The notes beneath the pieces are model-generated. The model was not told the origin of the DNA, searched no databases, and was given only the letters and a program-made list of their open reading frames with translations. A DNA stretch of 64,000 bases from CAZJAH01 sp964544155 (GTDB taxonomy: Bacteria; Bacteroidota; Ignavibacteria; Kapaibacteriales; UBA2268), in assembly GCA_964544155.1 (NCBI GenBank), contig CAZJAH010000011.1, forward strand, positions 11,936 to 75,935, written 5' to 3'. Positions 43,547-52,358 of this stretch are shown here, piece after piece. Made by a program: the position numbers and the translations under genes. How positions within the stretch are numbered: the stretch's first letter is position 1; each line of letters begins with the position of its first letter.

Positions 43547-44338
43547 TTACTTCACCTCCGGTACTTTAATATCGCCTAAGGGGTAAAAAGGTATCATTTT
43601 TTCTTCAATAAATTTATTTGACTGCAATGGAGTCATCTTCCAGTTAGAGGGGCAGTTTGAGATAATTTCAACCATACAGAACCCAAGCCCCTGTTTTTGA
43701 TATTCCATTGCCTGTTTTAAAGCTTTTTTAGCTTTTCTTACGTTTTTGGGCACGTTAACAGCCTGCCTGGTCACAAAGGCAACACCCGGAAGCATGGCGA
43801 GAAGATCACCTATTTTGAGGGGGTGGCCCATAGTGGCAACGTCTCGTCCGAATGGGCTGGTAGTAGATACCATACCCGGGAGCGTAGTAGGAGCCATCTG
43901 GCCGCTGGTCATACCGTAAATACCGTTATTAATGAAAACAACAAGAATATTCTCGCCGCGGTTAGCCGCGTGAACAGTTTCGGCAGTACCGATAGCGGCT
44001 AAGTCTCCGTCACCCTGGTAAGTAAAAACGTATTTATCGGGCATTACTCTTTTAATGCCTGTAGCAACCGCGCAGGCGCGTCCGTGAGCGGCTTCTGTCA
44101 TATCCACGTTCATATAGTGGTAAGCGAAAACCGAACACCCTACGGGTGCAACGCCAATAGTCTCATCCTGTATGCCAAGCTCATCGACAACCTCCATGAG
44201 AATTTTATGCGCAGTACCGTGGCCGCAGCCCGGGCAGTAATGCAGAGGAGTATCCGTCAATGTTTTCGGGGGTTCGTACACAAGATTTTCTTTAACGCAA
44301 ATATCTTCTCTATTATTCATTTCCTGAACTTCAGTCAT
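43547..44338 (-). CDS. 2-oxoacid:ferredoxin oxidoreductase, beta (TPP-binding) subunit
   Basis: 263 residues; binds thiamine diphosphate. YCPGCGHGTAHKILMEVVDE carries the Cys pair near the N-terminus, and the GDG-x(n)-NN metal/TPP motif appears as YQGDGDLAAIGTAETVHA through FINNGIYGMTSGQ. FCMVEIISNCPSNWKM closes the domain. Eleven bases follow the alpha gene stop. Part of a delta-alpha-beta-gamma operon as in OorDABC of epsilonproteobacteria. Confidence 0.92.
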   Translation of the reverse strand: MTEVQEMNNREDICVKENLVYEPPKTLTDTPLHYCPGCGHGTAHKILMEVVDELGIQDETIGVAPVGCSVFAYHYMNVDMTEAAHGRACAVATGIKRVMPDKYVFTYQGDGDLAAIGTAETVHAANRGENILVVFINNGIYGMTSGQMAPTTLPGMVSTTSPFGRDVATMGHPLKIGDLLAMLPGVAFVTRQAVNVPKNVRKAKKALKQAMEYQKQGLGFCMVEIISNCPSNWKMTPLQSNKFIEEKMIPFYPLGDIKVPEVK

Positions 44339-44349
44339 GATGCTCCTCC

Positions 44350-45408
44350 TTAAATAAGAGTTTTTTCAAAATGTTCTAAAATTTCTTCGGGTGAAGGTAT
44401 CATACCGCCCATTCTTCCGAAGAATTCTACCTTAGTACGGCCGTTAACAACAAGCCTGACGTCTTCAACCATCTGTCCGGCATTCATTTCTACATCGAGA
44501 ATACCTTTGACTTTGGGAGCATACTCATCATAAACTTTTTTAGGGAATGGGAAGAGCGTCTTCGGCCTGATAAGGCCTACTTTGTAACCTTTTTCTTTTG
44601 CGAGTTCCTGAGCTTTCATGCATATCCTCGCGCCTAGGCCGAATCCGGTAAAGATGTAGTCGCATCCATCGAGATCAACAGCCTGATATAAAGTTTCGTT
44701 TTCTTCGATCTGCCTGTATTTTTCCTGAAGCCTGATGTTGATTTGTTCCATCTGCTCGGGCTGTATATGCAGTGAAGTAATGTATCTTCTTTCTTTATCT
44801 TTCGGTTTGCCTGTGTGAGCCCATTCGGGGAATTCAGTTCTGCGTTCCATTTGATCAAAGAGCTCAACTTTTTCCATCATCTGTCCAATAGCGCCGTCAG
44901 CTAATATAAGCGCGGGGTTGCGGTATTTTTCCGAGAGTTCGAATCCGAGCTTAACGAAGTCAACCATTTCCTGAACGCTTGAAGGCGCCAGAGTGATCAT
45001 CTTGTAATCGCCGTGGCCTCCGCCTTTAACTGACTGAAGATAATCCGCCTGAGAAGGCTGAATGGTACCAAGTCCGGGGCCACCTCTGCTGATATTCGCG
45101 ATAAGGCAGGGCAGTTCAGCGCCAGCAATATACGAAATACCTTCCTGCATTAAGCTTATGCCCGGGCTCGATGATGTAGTCATGACTCTGCGTCCGGCCC
45201 CTGAGGCTCCGTAGATCATGTTAATAGAAGCCACTTCGCTTTCAGCCTGAAGCACTACCATTCCTGTTCTTTGAGTTGCTTCTTTTGCCAAATATTCCAA
45301 AACTTCAGACTGAGGCGTTATCGGATAACCGAAGTAAGCATCACACCCTGCCCTTATCATAGCTTCAGCCAGGGCTTCATTGCCTTTCATCAATCTTATA
45401 TCACCCAT
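44350..45408 (-). CDS. 2-oxoacid:ferredoxin oxidoreductase, alpha subunit
   Basis: 352-residue subunit combining the pyrimidine-binding and transketolase C-like domains. It starts MGDIRLMKGNEALAEAMIRA, then GYPITPQSEVLEYLAKE, SEVASINMIYGASGAGRR and MTTSSSPGISLMQEGISYIA, all typical of KorA/VorB. The 32 bases after the ferredoxin gene hold no terminator. Similar subunits are annotated either as 2-oxoglutarate (KorA/OorA) or 3-methyl-2-oxobutanoate (VorB) enzymes; I lean to 2-oxoglutarate. Confidence 0.9.
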   Translation of the reverse strand: MGDIRLMKGNEALAEAMIRAGCDAYFGYPITPQSEVLEYLAKEATQRTGMVVLQAESEVASINMIYGASGAGRRVMTTSSSPGISLMQEGISYIAGAELPCLIANISRGGPGLGTIQPSQADYLQSVKGGGHGDYKMITLAPSSVQEMVDFVKLGFELSEKYRNPALILADGAIGQMMEKVELFDQMERRTEFPEWAHTGKPKDKERRYITSLHIQPEQMEQINIRLQEKYRQIEENETLYQAVDLDGCDYIFTGFGLGARICMKAQELAKEKGYKVGLIRPKTLFPFPKKVYDEYAPKVKGILDVEMNAGQMVEDVRLVVNGRTKVEFFGRMGGMIPSPEEILEHFEKTLI

Positions 45409-45440
45409 GATTACTCCTTCATATCAATGATTTCAATTAA

Positions 45441-45680
45441 TTATTTTACTGCTTCTTTCTGTTTTTTCTTCCTGTAAACAGTGATAATCGCTTCGGGGCA
45501 TACTGTAGCGCAGCTGATGCATCCCGTGCAATTTCCTTTTACATTTACCGCGTAGCGGTAGCCTTTTTTATTTATAGTATCTGATAATGCCAGAGTGTCT
45601 TCAGGGCAGGCTTCGATGCAGATTTCGCAGCCTTTACATTTTTCGATATCGATTACAACATCTCCTACTGCTTTTGCCAT
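45441..45680 (-). CDS. 2-oxoacid:ferredoxin oxidoreductase, delta (ferredoxin) subunit
   Basis: 79-residue subunit with two [4Fe-4S] motifs: CKGCEICIEACPEDTL and CTGCISCATVCPEA, each C-x2-C-x2-C-x3-CP. It is a short dicluster ferredoxin that wires electrons from the TPP enzyme. First gene of the four-gene operon, reading toward the alpha subunit gene. Confidence 0.93.
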   Translation of the reverse strand: MAKAVGDVVIDIEKCKGCEICIEACPEDTLALSDTINKKGYRYAVNVKGNCTGCISCATVCPEAIITVYRKKKQKEAVK

Positions 45681-46005
45681 ATTTTACCTCTAATTTAACT
45701 ATAGTAAGAAATTGATACTTTTCTGCCACACTTTGGTTACATACAATTTGCCAAAGTTCAAAAACATTAAAATACGGAAAATCTGGCTGTTATCAAAGGA
45801 AAATCGGGCTTTCCCAATATGAAAAAGTCCTTGATTTTAAAGAATTTATAGAAATAGCTCATTAGGCTGGTTAAAAACTTATATTTAGCGGGGCTAAACT
45901 GTGAATATGTATTAATTCCGGCTTAATTCTTAGCTAATTGCTTTATTTTGAAATTAATTATCCGGTATCTCTGTAAAATCAGGCGGATTGCTATATATAA
46001 AGAAC

Positions 46006-46099
46006 GAGCAGAGGCACGAAAGGTTAATTTTAAACAACAACTAGATTAAAACAACAACTAAATATGTAACATACTTTATTCTTATCGCTACCTCTGCTC
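46006..46099. ncRNA. Candidate structured RNA closed by a 9-bp perfect stem
   Basis: GAGCAGAGG at 46006-46014 pairs perfectly with CCTCTGCTC at 46091-46099, around a 76-base interior that contains a direct repeat of AAACAACAACTA (46032-46043 and 46049-46060). The GC-rich closing stem in an otherwise AT-rich spacer, and the terminator-like hairpin 100 bases downstream, suggest a small RNA or leader. No known family was recognised. Strand is uncertain. Confidence 0.4.
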
Positions 46100-46195
46100 T
46101 ACTAAAATATACTTTAACTTTTTTTAAAATGCAAGTTATTTTTTAATTTTTGTTAAAATATCTTCAATAATAATTAATAATTATTTCATGCATCA

Positions 46196-46225
46196 GGCCG
46201 CTTAAGGATTTTGGCGGTTTTTTTT
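46196..46225 (+). terminator. Terminator-like hairpin in the large spacer
   Basis: CCGC (46198-46201) pairs with GCGG (46214-46217), extended by a wobble, followed by eight T residues. It ends no visible plus-strand gene, so it may end the candidate RNA upstream. Confidence 0.45.
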
Positions 46226-46548
46226 GGGGGCTTCGTGCCTAATGATAATGCTTTTTTCTGAATCACAAAAGCGGAATCAACCATAGATGCAGGATAGCCG
46301 CAAGCCTCATAAAACAAATAAATAATTAGCCGCAAGGACTGATTTCAAGATTTTAAACGAATAATCCAAACTCTTTAATATTCAGGCAGCGTTTCAAGCA
46401 GTCGGTTTCTGAGTGAAATGAATACTTCATGATTTTTTAATAACTTCTTTATAAATTCTTAATACAGCCATTATAAATTGGCATCCGTGCTTTAGAAGTA
46501 AAAAGAATTAGTCTTAACTAAAAAGAAGAAATAAGGATAGAAATTATT

Positions 46549-47616
46549 ATGCACGGAAACTACAGTCCTGTTAAAGGCAGACAAAAAATACTGCTCATAT
46601 GCGGATCCCTCAATCAAACTACAATGATGCACCAAATCTCGGAATATTTAACCGGCTATGAATGCTATTTCACACCATATTACGCTGACGGTTTCCTCGA
46701 CCTGCTCGCGAAAAGCGGACTACTTGATTTTTCCATACTCGGTGGAAAATTCCGCGAAAACACAGAAAATTATCTTGTTAATAACGGCCTTAGAATTGAT
46801 CACTACGGCTTACAAAACGATTACGACCTTGTGCTGACATGCAGCGATTTAATCGTGCCTCGTAATATCCGCAACAAACGCCTGGTATTAGTTCAGGAAG
46901 GAATGACCGATCCGCGTAATCTTGCATTCTATCTTGTCAAATGGTTTAAATTCCCTCGTTGGATAGCAAGCACATCCACCAATGGTATGTCTAATTCCTT
47001 CGATGCATTCTGTGTAGCCTCAGAAGGATACAAAAGCCATTTTGTTCAAAACGGAGTTGATCCGGAAAAGATATCAGTAACGGGAATCCCAAATTTCGAT
47101 AATGCCAAAAAATATGAAGATAATGACTTTCCTTATAAAAATTTCGTACTTGTAGCAACATCAGACGCCCGTGAAACCTTTAAAATTGAGAACCGCAAGA
47201 AGATCATACTCGATGCGGTTAAGATTGCTGACGGACGGCAGCTCATATTCAAGCTGCATCCCAATGAGCTGGTTGCAAGAGCCACACGTGAAATAAACCA
47301 GTGGGCGCCGGACGCCCTTGTTTATTCCGAAGGTAATGTTCATGAGATGATAGCTAACTGCGATGTGCTGATCACGCAGTTTTCAACAGTGGTTTATACC
47401 GGGATTGCCCTCGGCAAGGAAGTATATTCCGAATTCGATATGGATGAACTCCGTAAGCTATGCCCCATGCAAAATGGCGGTACATCCGCTGAAAAAATAG
47501 CCAGTATTTGCAGGGAGCTGATTGAAAGGCCAGAACCTTACAGGCTCATAAAACCTTTCAGAAATTTTGTTTCAGGCAAAACAACATTAATGAGAAAGGA
47601 ATACACTGCGAAATGA
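46549..47616 (+). CDS. GT-B-fold glycosyl/glycerophosphotransferase-like protein
   Basis: 355-residue cytoplasmic protein resembling CDP-glycerol glycerophosphotransferases and Kdo-transferase-like GT-B enzymes. The N-domain carries ILLICGSLNQTTMMHQIS; the C-domain shows LIFKLHPNE (a conserved His-Pro site in this superfamily) and CDVLITQFSTVVYTGIALGKEV, a donor-phosphate loop. It begins the seven-gene cluster and overlaps the cytidylyltransferase gene by four bases (ATGA), so it is the likely transferase for the CMP-sugar made there. Exact family uncertain. Confidence 0.7.
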   Translation: MHGNYSPVKGRQKILLICGSLNQTTMMHQISEYLTGYECYFTPYYADGFLDLLAKSGLLDFSILGGKFRENTENYLVNNGLRIDHYGLQNDYDLVLTCSDLIVPRNIRNKRLVLVQEGMTDPRNLAFYLVKWFKFPRWIASTSTNGMSNSFDAFCVASEGYKSHFVQNGVDPEKISVTGIPNFDNAKKYEDNDFPYKNFVLVATSDARETFKIENRKKIILDAVKIADGRQLIFKLHPNELVARATREINQWAPDALVYSEGNVHEMIANCDVLITQFSTVVYTGIALGKEVYSEFDMDELRKLCPMQNGGTSAEKIASICRELIERPEPYRLIKPFRNFVSGKTTLMRKEYTAK

Positions 47617-48413
47617 TGAATATTCTCATAGTAGTACAAGCAAGGACAGGCTCAACCAGGCTACCGGGTAAAATATTAAAGACAATTATCGGCAAGCCGG
47701 TGTTGATAAGACAGCTCGAAAGAATGAGGGCTTCCATACTTGCTTCGGATATTATAGTGGCTGCTACTTCTGATCCTGATGATGATATCATCGAGGAAAT
47801 CTGCCTGAGAGAAGATTTCAGGGTTTACCGCGGCCATCGGACCGACCTGCTTGAAAGGCATTACCAGGCAGCACTGCCTGATGTGCCGGACGCGCTGGTT
47901 AAGATCCCGTCTGATTGCCCTCTTATCGATCCGGGTATTATCGATAAAGTACTTGCATTTTATATAGAAAATCACAAAAGGTATGACTTTGTAAGCAATC
48001 TGCATCCACCGACCTATCCCGATGGCAATGATGTTGAAGTCATGAGTTTCGCCGCTCTGGAAGAAGCCAGGAATAACGCTGTGAGAGATTTCGAAAGGGA
48101 GCACACGACGCCCTATATATGGGAAAATCCGGATAAATTCAGGATAGGAAATGTCGAATGGGAATCAGGCCTTGATCTTTCGATGAGCCATCGATTTACT
48201 CTCGATTACGAAGATGATTACCTCTTCATTAAAAAGGTTTATGAAGAGCTGTATTCTTTTAATCCGCTATTCACACTGGATGATATTATTAGGCTGTTGA
48301 GGGAAAAGCCATCAATAACAGAGATCAATAAAAAATACGCCGGAGTTAACTGGTACAGGCACCACCTTAAAGATTTGAAATCGGTTACTCCCGAACAAAC
48401 GAAAAAAATATAG
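47613..48413 (+). CDS. SpsF-like acylneuraminate/ulosonate cytidylyltransferase
   Basis: 266-residue nucleotidyltransferase of the CMP-Kdo/CMP-sialate synthetase superfamily, closest in look to SpsF. The signature VVQARTGSTRLPGKILKTI binds CTP; VAATSDPDDDII, VYRGHRTDLLERHYQA and KIPSDCPLIDPGIIDKVL complete the fold, and FVSNLHPPTYPDGNDVEVM the sugar pocket. It would join CTP and a 2-keto-3-deoxy sugar acid to give the CMP-sugar. Coupled by ATGA overlap to the transferase gene upstream; the split transketolase follows. Confidence 0.85.
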   Translation: MMNILIVVQARTGSTRLPGKILKTIIGKPVLIRQLERMRASILASDIIVAATSDPDDDIIEEICLREDFRVYRGHRTDLLERHYQAALPDVPDALVKIPSDCPLIDPGIIDKVLAFYIENHKRYDFVSNLHPPTYPDGNDVEVMSFAALEEARNNAVRDFEREHTTPYIWENPDKFRIGNVEWESGLDLSMSHRFTLDYEDDYLFIKKVYEELYSFNPLFTLDDIIRLLREKPSITEINKKYAGVNWYRHHLKDLKSVTPEQTKKI

Positions 48414-48422
48414 AGGATTTTA

Positions 48423-49253
48423 ATGAGAGATTTTGATAAAAAACATCTTGAGGATTTTTCTTATCAGGTAAGAAAGCTCATACTCGAAATGTCCGCACGG
48501 GGAGGCGCCTTTACCGGCGCGGCACTATCCTGCACGGATATCGTGAGCTATTTATATAATCATTTTCTGGATACAGGCCCGGAAAAATTCACTGCCCCTG
48601 ATAGAGATTACCTGTTTCTTTCAAAAGGGCACGTTGTTCCTGTGCTTTACGGCACGTTTGCAGTGCTGGGCTGGCTTGACAGTAAAAGGCTCAGGAACCA
48701 TTTAAAAACCAATGACGATATTTACTGGCACCCGAATAAAAATATAGTAGGTATAGAGTTCCACTCCGGTTCGCTGGGGCACGGCCTTCCTGTTGCAGCG
48801 GGTGTCGCCCTGGATTGCAAGATGTCTGAGACAGGCAATAAAGTGGTGGTTATAACAGGTGACGGCGAGCTCAATGAGGGTACTATCTGGGAATCACTGC
48901 TTGTCGCTTCCGCTAAGAAGCTGGATAATCTTTTAGTAATTATCGACAGGAATAGATTTCAGGCAAATATCACAACAGAAGACCTCATTCCCCTGGAACC
49001 TCTTGAGGATAAATTTCGGTCATTCGGCACTGCTGTAAAGCGTGTATCCGGCCATGACTTTGAGGAAATTAATAAAGCGCTGAGCAATTTCCCGTTTGAG
49101 GCATCCAGGCCATCGGTGCTTATAGCGGATACTATTCGCGGAAAAGGTGTGCCTTCGATAGAAGCACGAGCTGATAAGTGGTTTGTAATGTTAGATGAAC
49201 CGGAATTGAACGAAGTTTTGGAAGAACTGGAAGAAAACAGGGGGATGGAATAA
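48423..49253 (+). CDS. Transketolase, N-terminal (TPP-binding) subunit
   Basis: 276 residues covering only the PP-binding half of transketolase. SARGGAFTGAALSCTDIVSYLY, DRDYLFLSKGHVVPVLYG, SLGHGLPVAAGVALD and the TPP motif GDGELNEGTIWESLLVASA with DRNRFQ are clear. The C-terminal half is the next gene, overlapping by one base (TAATG), so this is a two-subunit enzyme as in many archaeal and secondary-metabolite transketolases. It would move a two-carbon ketol unit between sugars, here probably for the cluster's special sugar rather than the pentose cycle. Confidence 0.92.
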   Translation: MRDFDKKHLEDFSYQVRKLILEMSARGGAFTGAALSCTDIVSYLYNHFLDTGPEKFTAPDRDYLFLSKGHVVPVLYGTFAVLGWLDSKRLRNHLKTNDDIYWHPNKNIVGIEFHSGSLGHGLPVAAGVALDCKMSETGNKVVVITGDGELNEGTIWESLLVASAKKLDNLLVIIDRNRFQANITTEDLIPLEPLEDKFRSFGTAVKRVSGHDFEEINKALSNFPFEASRPSVLIADTIRGKGVPSIEARADKWFVMLDEPELNEVLEELEENRGME

Positions 49254-50167
49254 TGGCTGAAATTAACAGTTATGAAGATTTTCTGCATGAAGCAGTTAAC
49301 AGCAATGATAATATAATAGTGATGACCGCCGAGAACAGAGCCGCTTTCAGAGGGCTGCCGGCAAAGATCGGCCAGCGGTTTATCGATACCGGGATATGCG
49401 AGCAAACCCTTGTAGGAATGGCAGCGGGGTTTGCGTTAAGAGGCAGAACACCTTTAGTACACGCGCTGGCTTGCTTCCTGACACTTAGGGCATTCGAATT
49501 TATCCGTACTGATGCCGGCTACCCCAATTTGCCGCTTAAACTGGTAGGTTCATTCCCGGGTTTTTTATCCACGGCAAATGGGCCAACACATCAGGCTATA
49601 GAAGATGTAGCCCTAATGGCCGGGATACCGAATGTCAATGTATTCTGCCCGGCCGATTTGCAGGACCTGCTGATCTGCCTACCTGAGATCATTAATTCGC
49701 CCAATCCATATTATATAAGATATAACGACATTCCGGCAGCTGTTGAGCACAGTATCGAATTCGCTCCAGGAAAAGCCGAGCTTATCAATGACGGTGACGA
49801 TTTGACAATCATCACTTACGGGTTTATGCTGGGCGAATCAGTAAAGGCAGCAGAACTGCTTAAGCAAAGCGGCATTTCGGCAGCGGTAATTAATCTCAGA
49901 ACTGTAAAACCAATCGACAGGGAAATGATATTACGCTTTGCGAACAAAACAAAAATGCTTGTTCTTATTGAAGATCATTTCGAAGATACCGGCCTGATGT
50001 CTGTTATCAGCAGGCTGCTTGTGCGAGAAAAGCTTATGATCCCGGTTCTTCCAGTTGCTCTTAAAGATAAATGGTTTAAACCGGCCATGCTTGATGAAAT
50101 ACTTGAGTTCGAAGGATTTACCGCTAATAAAATAGCTGAAAAAATTAAAGCATTTTTGAACAAATAA
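49253..50167 (+). CDS. Transketolase, C-terminal subunit
   Basis: 304 residues with the pyrimidine-binding and C-terminal transketolase domains: NIIVMTAENRAAFRGLPAKIG, RFIDTGICEQTLVGMAAGFA (catalytic Glu of the ICEQ motif), GPTHQAIEDVALMAGIPNV and, at the C-terminus, INLRTVKPIDREMILRFA and LIEDHFEDTGLMSV. It pairs with the N-terminal subunit just upstream to form the active site at the dimer interface. Confidence 0.92.
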   Translation: MAEINSYEDFLHEAVNSNDNIIVMTAENRAAFRGLPAKIGQRFIDTGICEQTLVGMAAGFALRGRTPLVHALACFLTLRAFEFIRTDAGYPNLPLKLVGSFPGFLSTANGPTHQAIEDVALMAGIPNVNVFCPADLQDLLICLPEIINSPNPYYIRYNDIPAAVEHSIEFAPGKAELINDGDDLTIITYGFMLGESVKAAELLKQSGISAAVINLRTVKPIDREMILRFANKTKMLVLIEDHFEDTGLMSVISRLLVREKLMIPVLPVALKDKWFKPAMLDEILEFEGFTANKIAEKIKAFLNK

Positions 50168-50184
50168 TTAATGAGAAAGAATTT

Positions 50185-51522
50185 ATGCCTAACAGTTTGA
50201 ATCAGGAACAGAATTATCCAGACATTCGGGAATCCAAAAAATTATATGACAGAGCCACGGGCCTTATCCCAAATTACACTCAAACCCTGGCCAAAGGCCC
50301 CACACAGCATATTAAAGGAGTCGCCCCCATCTACTTAGCTAAGGGCAAAGGCTGTCGTGTGTGGGATGTTGACGGTAATGAATATATTGACTATACCATG
50401 GGAGTCGGCCCGCTATCACTCGGTTACGGCTACGAAAGAATAGACAATGCCATTAAAAAGCAGCTTGAAGATGGGATTACTTTCTCACTTCCACATCCCC
50501 TTGAAGTTGAGCTTGCCGAGCTTATCCGTGAAATAATCCCAAACGCTGAATCAGTACGCTACAGTAAGATCGGTAATGATGTAACCACCGCGGCAGTACG
50601 CCTGGCCAGGGCATTTACCGGCAAGAACACAGTATTATGCTGCGGCTACCATGGCGCACAGGATTGGTACATTGCCGTTACCGATTGGGATAAAGGCATT
50701 CCCGGCTATACGAAAGAGCATACCTATACTTTTAATTATAATGATATCGGATCTCTGCTTAACTCCATAGATGACGACACCGCAGCAGTCATACTCGAAC
50801 CTGTGGTGTTCGATGAACCGAAGGATAACTTTCTACATAAATTAAGAGATATATGTATCGAAAAAGGCATTGTGCTAATCTTCGATGAGATGTGGACGGG
50901 ATTCAGAATGGCACTTGGGGGTGCGCAGGAATACTTCGGAATAAAAGCCGACCTGGCTACATATTCAAAAGCTATTGCCAACGGTATGCCTATTTCCGTA
51001 CTGACCGGCAGATATGACATTATGAAACTGCTTGAAAAAGAAGTATTCTTCTACGGAACTTTTGGCGGTGAAGCTCTTTCACTCGCCGCGGCTAAAGAAA
51101 CAATACTCGAGCTGAGAGATAAACAAGTACCGGAATACCTCGCTGAGCAGGGCAAAAAACTAAAAGACGGCTATAATGAAATAGTTCAGTCACTCGGAAT
51201 GGATTATACCGGATGTAAAGGATATGACTTCAGGTCGCTCATCACATTCGATGCTTCTGCAGGAAAGCCATTAGAATTGAAATCCCTGCTTCAACAGGAG
51301 ATGATTAAAAGAGGAGTGCTTTGGGGAGGTTTCCACAATATGAGCTATGCCCATAAAGACCAAGACATTAGCTACACACTCGAAACCTATAAGTCAGCCC
51401 TCTCGGTGCTAAAAGAAGCCGTTGAATCCGGAAATGTAGCTTCGTATCTGAAAGGGGAGCCTGTTCATCCCGTATTCCGCAAAGTGGGTAATTTCAACAC
51501 TAAACCAAAGGTAAAGGCCTGA
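50185..51522 (+). CDS. Class III aminotransferase, glutamate-1-semialdehyde-aminomutase-like
   Basis: 445-residue PLP enzyme of fold type I. KLYDRATGLIPNYTQTLAKG and the DYTMGVGPLSLGYGYERID start resemble GSA-aminomutases, as does SVRYSKIGNDVTTAAVRLARAF. VLIFDEMWTGFRMALGGAQEY holds the PLP-binding Asp; the Schiff-base Lys is in ATYSKAIANGMPI. In this setting it is unlikely to make tetrapyrroles; it more likely transaminates a keto sugar. Its stop overlaps the SDR gene's ATG by one base. Confidence 0.9.
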   Translation: MPNSLNQEQNYPDIRESKKLYDRATGLIPNYTQTLAKGPTQHIKGVAPIYLAKGKGCRVWDVDGNEYIDYTMGVGPLSLGYGYERIDNAIKKQLEDGITFSLPHPLEVELAELIREIIPNAESVRYSKIGNDVTTAAVRLARAFTGKNTVLCCGYHGAQDWYIAVTDWDKGIPGYTKEHTYTFNYNDIGSLLNSIDDDTAAVILEPVVFDEPKDNFLHKLRDICIEKGIVLIFDEMWTGFRMALGGAQEYFGIKADLATYSKAIANGMPISVLTGRYDIMKLLEKEVFFYGTFGGEALSLAAAKETILELRDKQVPEYLAEQGKKLKDGYNEIVQSLGMDYTGCKGYDFRSLITFDASAGKPLELKSLLQQEMIKRGVLWGGFHNMSYAHKDQDISYTLETYKSALSVLKEAVESGNVASYLKGEPVHPVFRKVGNFNTKPKVKA

Positions 51523-52325
51523 TGGATAAGCTCTTTTCACTGGAAGGCAGGGTAGCAGTAGTTACAGGAGCTTTAGGCCTTATAGGAAGGAAGCACTGTG
51601 AAGCTCTAAATGAAGCCGGTGCCAGGATAGTTGTTACTGACCTGAATGGCGGGGAATCCCGGGCATTTGCTGATGAGCTTAAAGATTCAACCGGGTATAG
51701 CTGCGATATTACAGATAAGCAGTCTATCCTGGAATTGAATAAAGAGATCCTCAGCGAATTTGGCCGTATAGATGTGCTGGTAAATAATGCCGCCATTAAT
51801 GACATGTTAGAAAACCCGGTATCGGCAAGAGAAGATTCCAAATTTGAGAATTATCCTGTTGAGCTTTTCAGAAAAGTACTGGATGTAAATGTTACAGGTA
51901 TGTTCCTATGCTCTCAGATACTTGGCAGCACCATGCTCGAGCAGGGCAAGGGGAGCATCATAAATATTGCATCAACATACGGCGTTACGGCTCCCGACCA
52001 AAACCTTTACAAAAAAGACGACGGCACACAGCCATTTTATAAATCAGCGGCATATCCTACGGCCAAAGGAGCGGTTATCCAGTTTACCCGCTTTTTGGCC
52101 GCTTATTGGGGTAATAAGGGCATCCGTGTTAATTCTCTTTCTCCGGGCGGGGTTGAAAATAATCAGGAAGAATATTTCATTAAGAATTATTCCCAAAAAA
52201 CGCCTCTCGGACGCATGGCTCAGCCGGGAGATTATAAAGGGGCGATTGTATTCCTGGCTTCCGATGCTTCGGAGTACATGACAGGCGCTAATCTCATTGT
52301 AGATGGCGGTTGGACTATATGGTAG
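51522..52325 (+). CDS. Short-chain dehydrogenase/reductase (SDR)
   Basis: 267-residue classical SDR. The NAD(P) site is VTGALGLIGRKHCEALNEAGA (TGx3GxG), followed by VLVNNAAIND, the catalytic Ser in IINIASTYGVT, and Tyr-x3-Lys at about AAYPTAKGAVIQF, then IRVNSLSPGGV. The C-terminus GANLIVDGGWTIW is typical. In this cluster it would oxidise or reduce a hydroxyl/ketone of the sugar intermediate, giving the ketone used by the neighbouring aminotransferase. Confidence 0.93.
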   Translation: MDKLFSLEGRVAVVTGALGLIGRKHCEALNEAGARIVVTDLNGGESRAFADELKDSTGYSCDITDKQSILELNKEILSEFGRIDVLVNNAAINDMLENPVSAREDSKFENYPVELFRKVLDVNVTGMFLCSQILGSTMLEQGKGSIINIASTYGVTAPDQNLYKKDDGTQPFYKSAAYPTAKGAVIQFTRFLAAYWGNKGIRVNSLSPGGVENNQEEYFIKNYSQKTPLGRMAQPGDYKGAIVFLASDASEYMTGANLIVDGGWTIW

Positions 52326-52358
52326 TTTGTTTTTTATAAATTGATTCAGGGGATTTTC

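Larger units (their letters stand above)
45681..46548. other. 868-base gene-free spacer
   Basis: Divergent promoter region between the oxidoreductase operon and the ulosonic-acid-type cluster. No coding frame of weight. It holds the stem-loop candidate at 46006-46099 and a terminator-like hairpin at 46198-46225; the rest is AT-rich and otherwise featureless. It includes two copies of a GGAAAATC-GGCT motif (about 45779 and 45800) and two AGCCGCAAG motifs (about 46292 and 46328). Confidence 0.6.

Noticed and set aside
48423..50167. Frameshifted single transketolase gene
   Set aside because: The one-base TAATG overlap with intact domains on both sides is a normal two-subunit arrangement.
50185..51522. 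True hemL (glutamate-1-semialdehyde aminomutase)
   Set aside because: Sequence is only HemL-like and the surroundings are sugar-nucleotide genes with no other tetrapyrrole gene.
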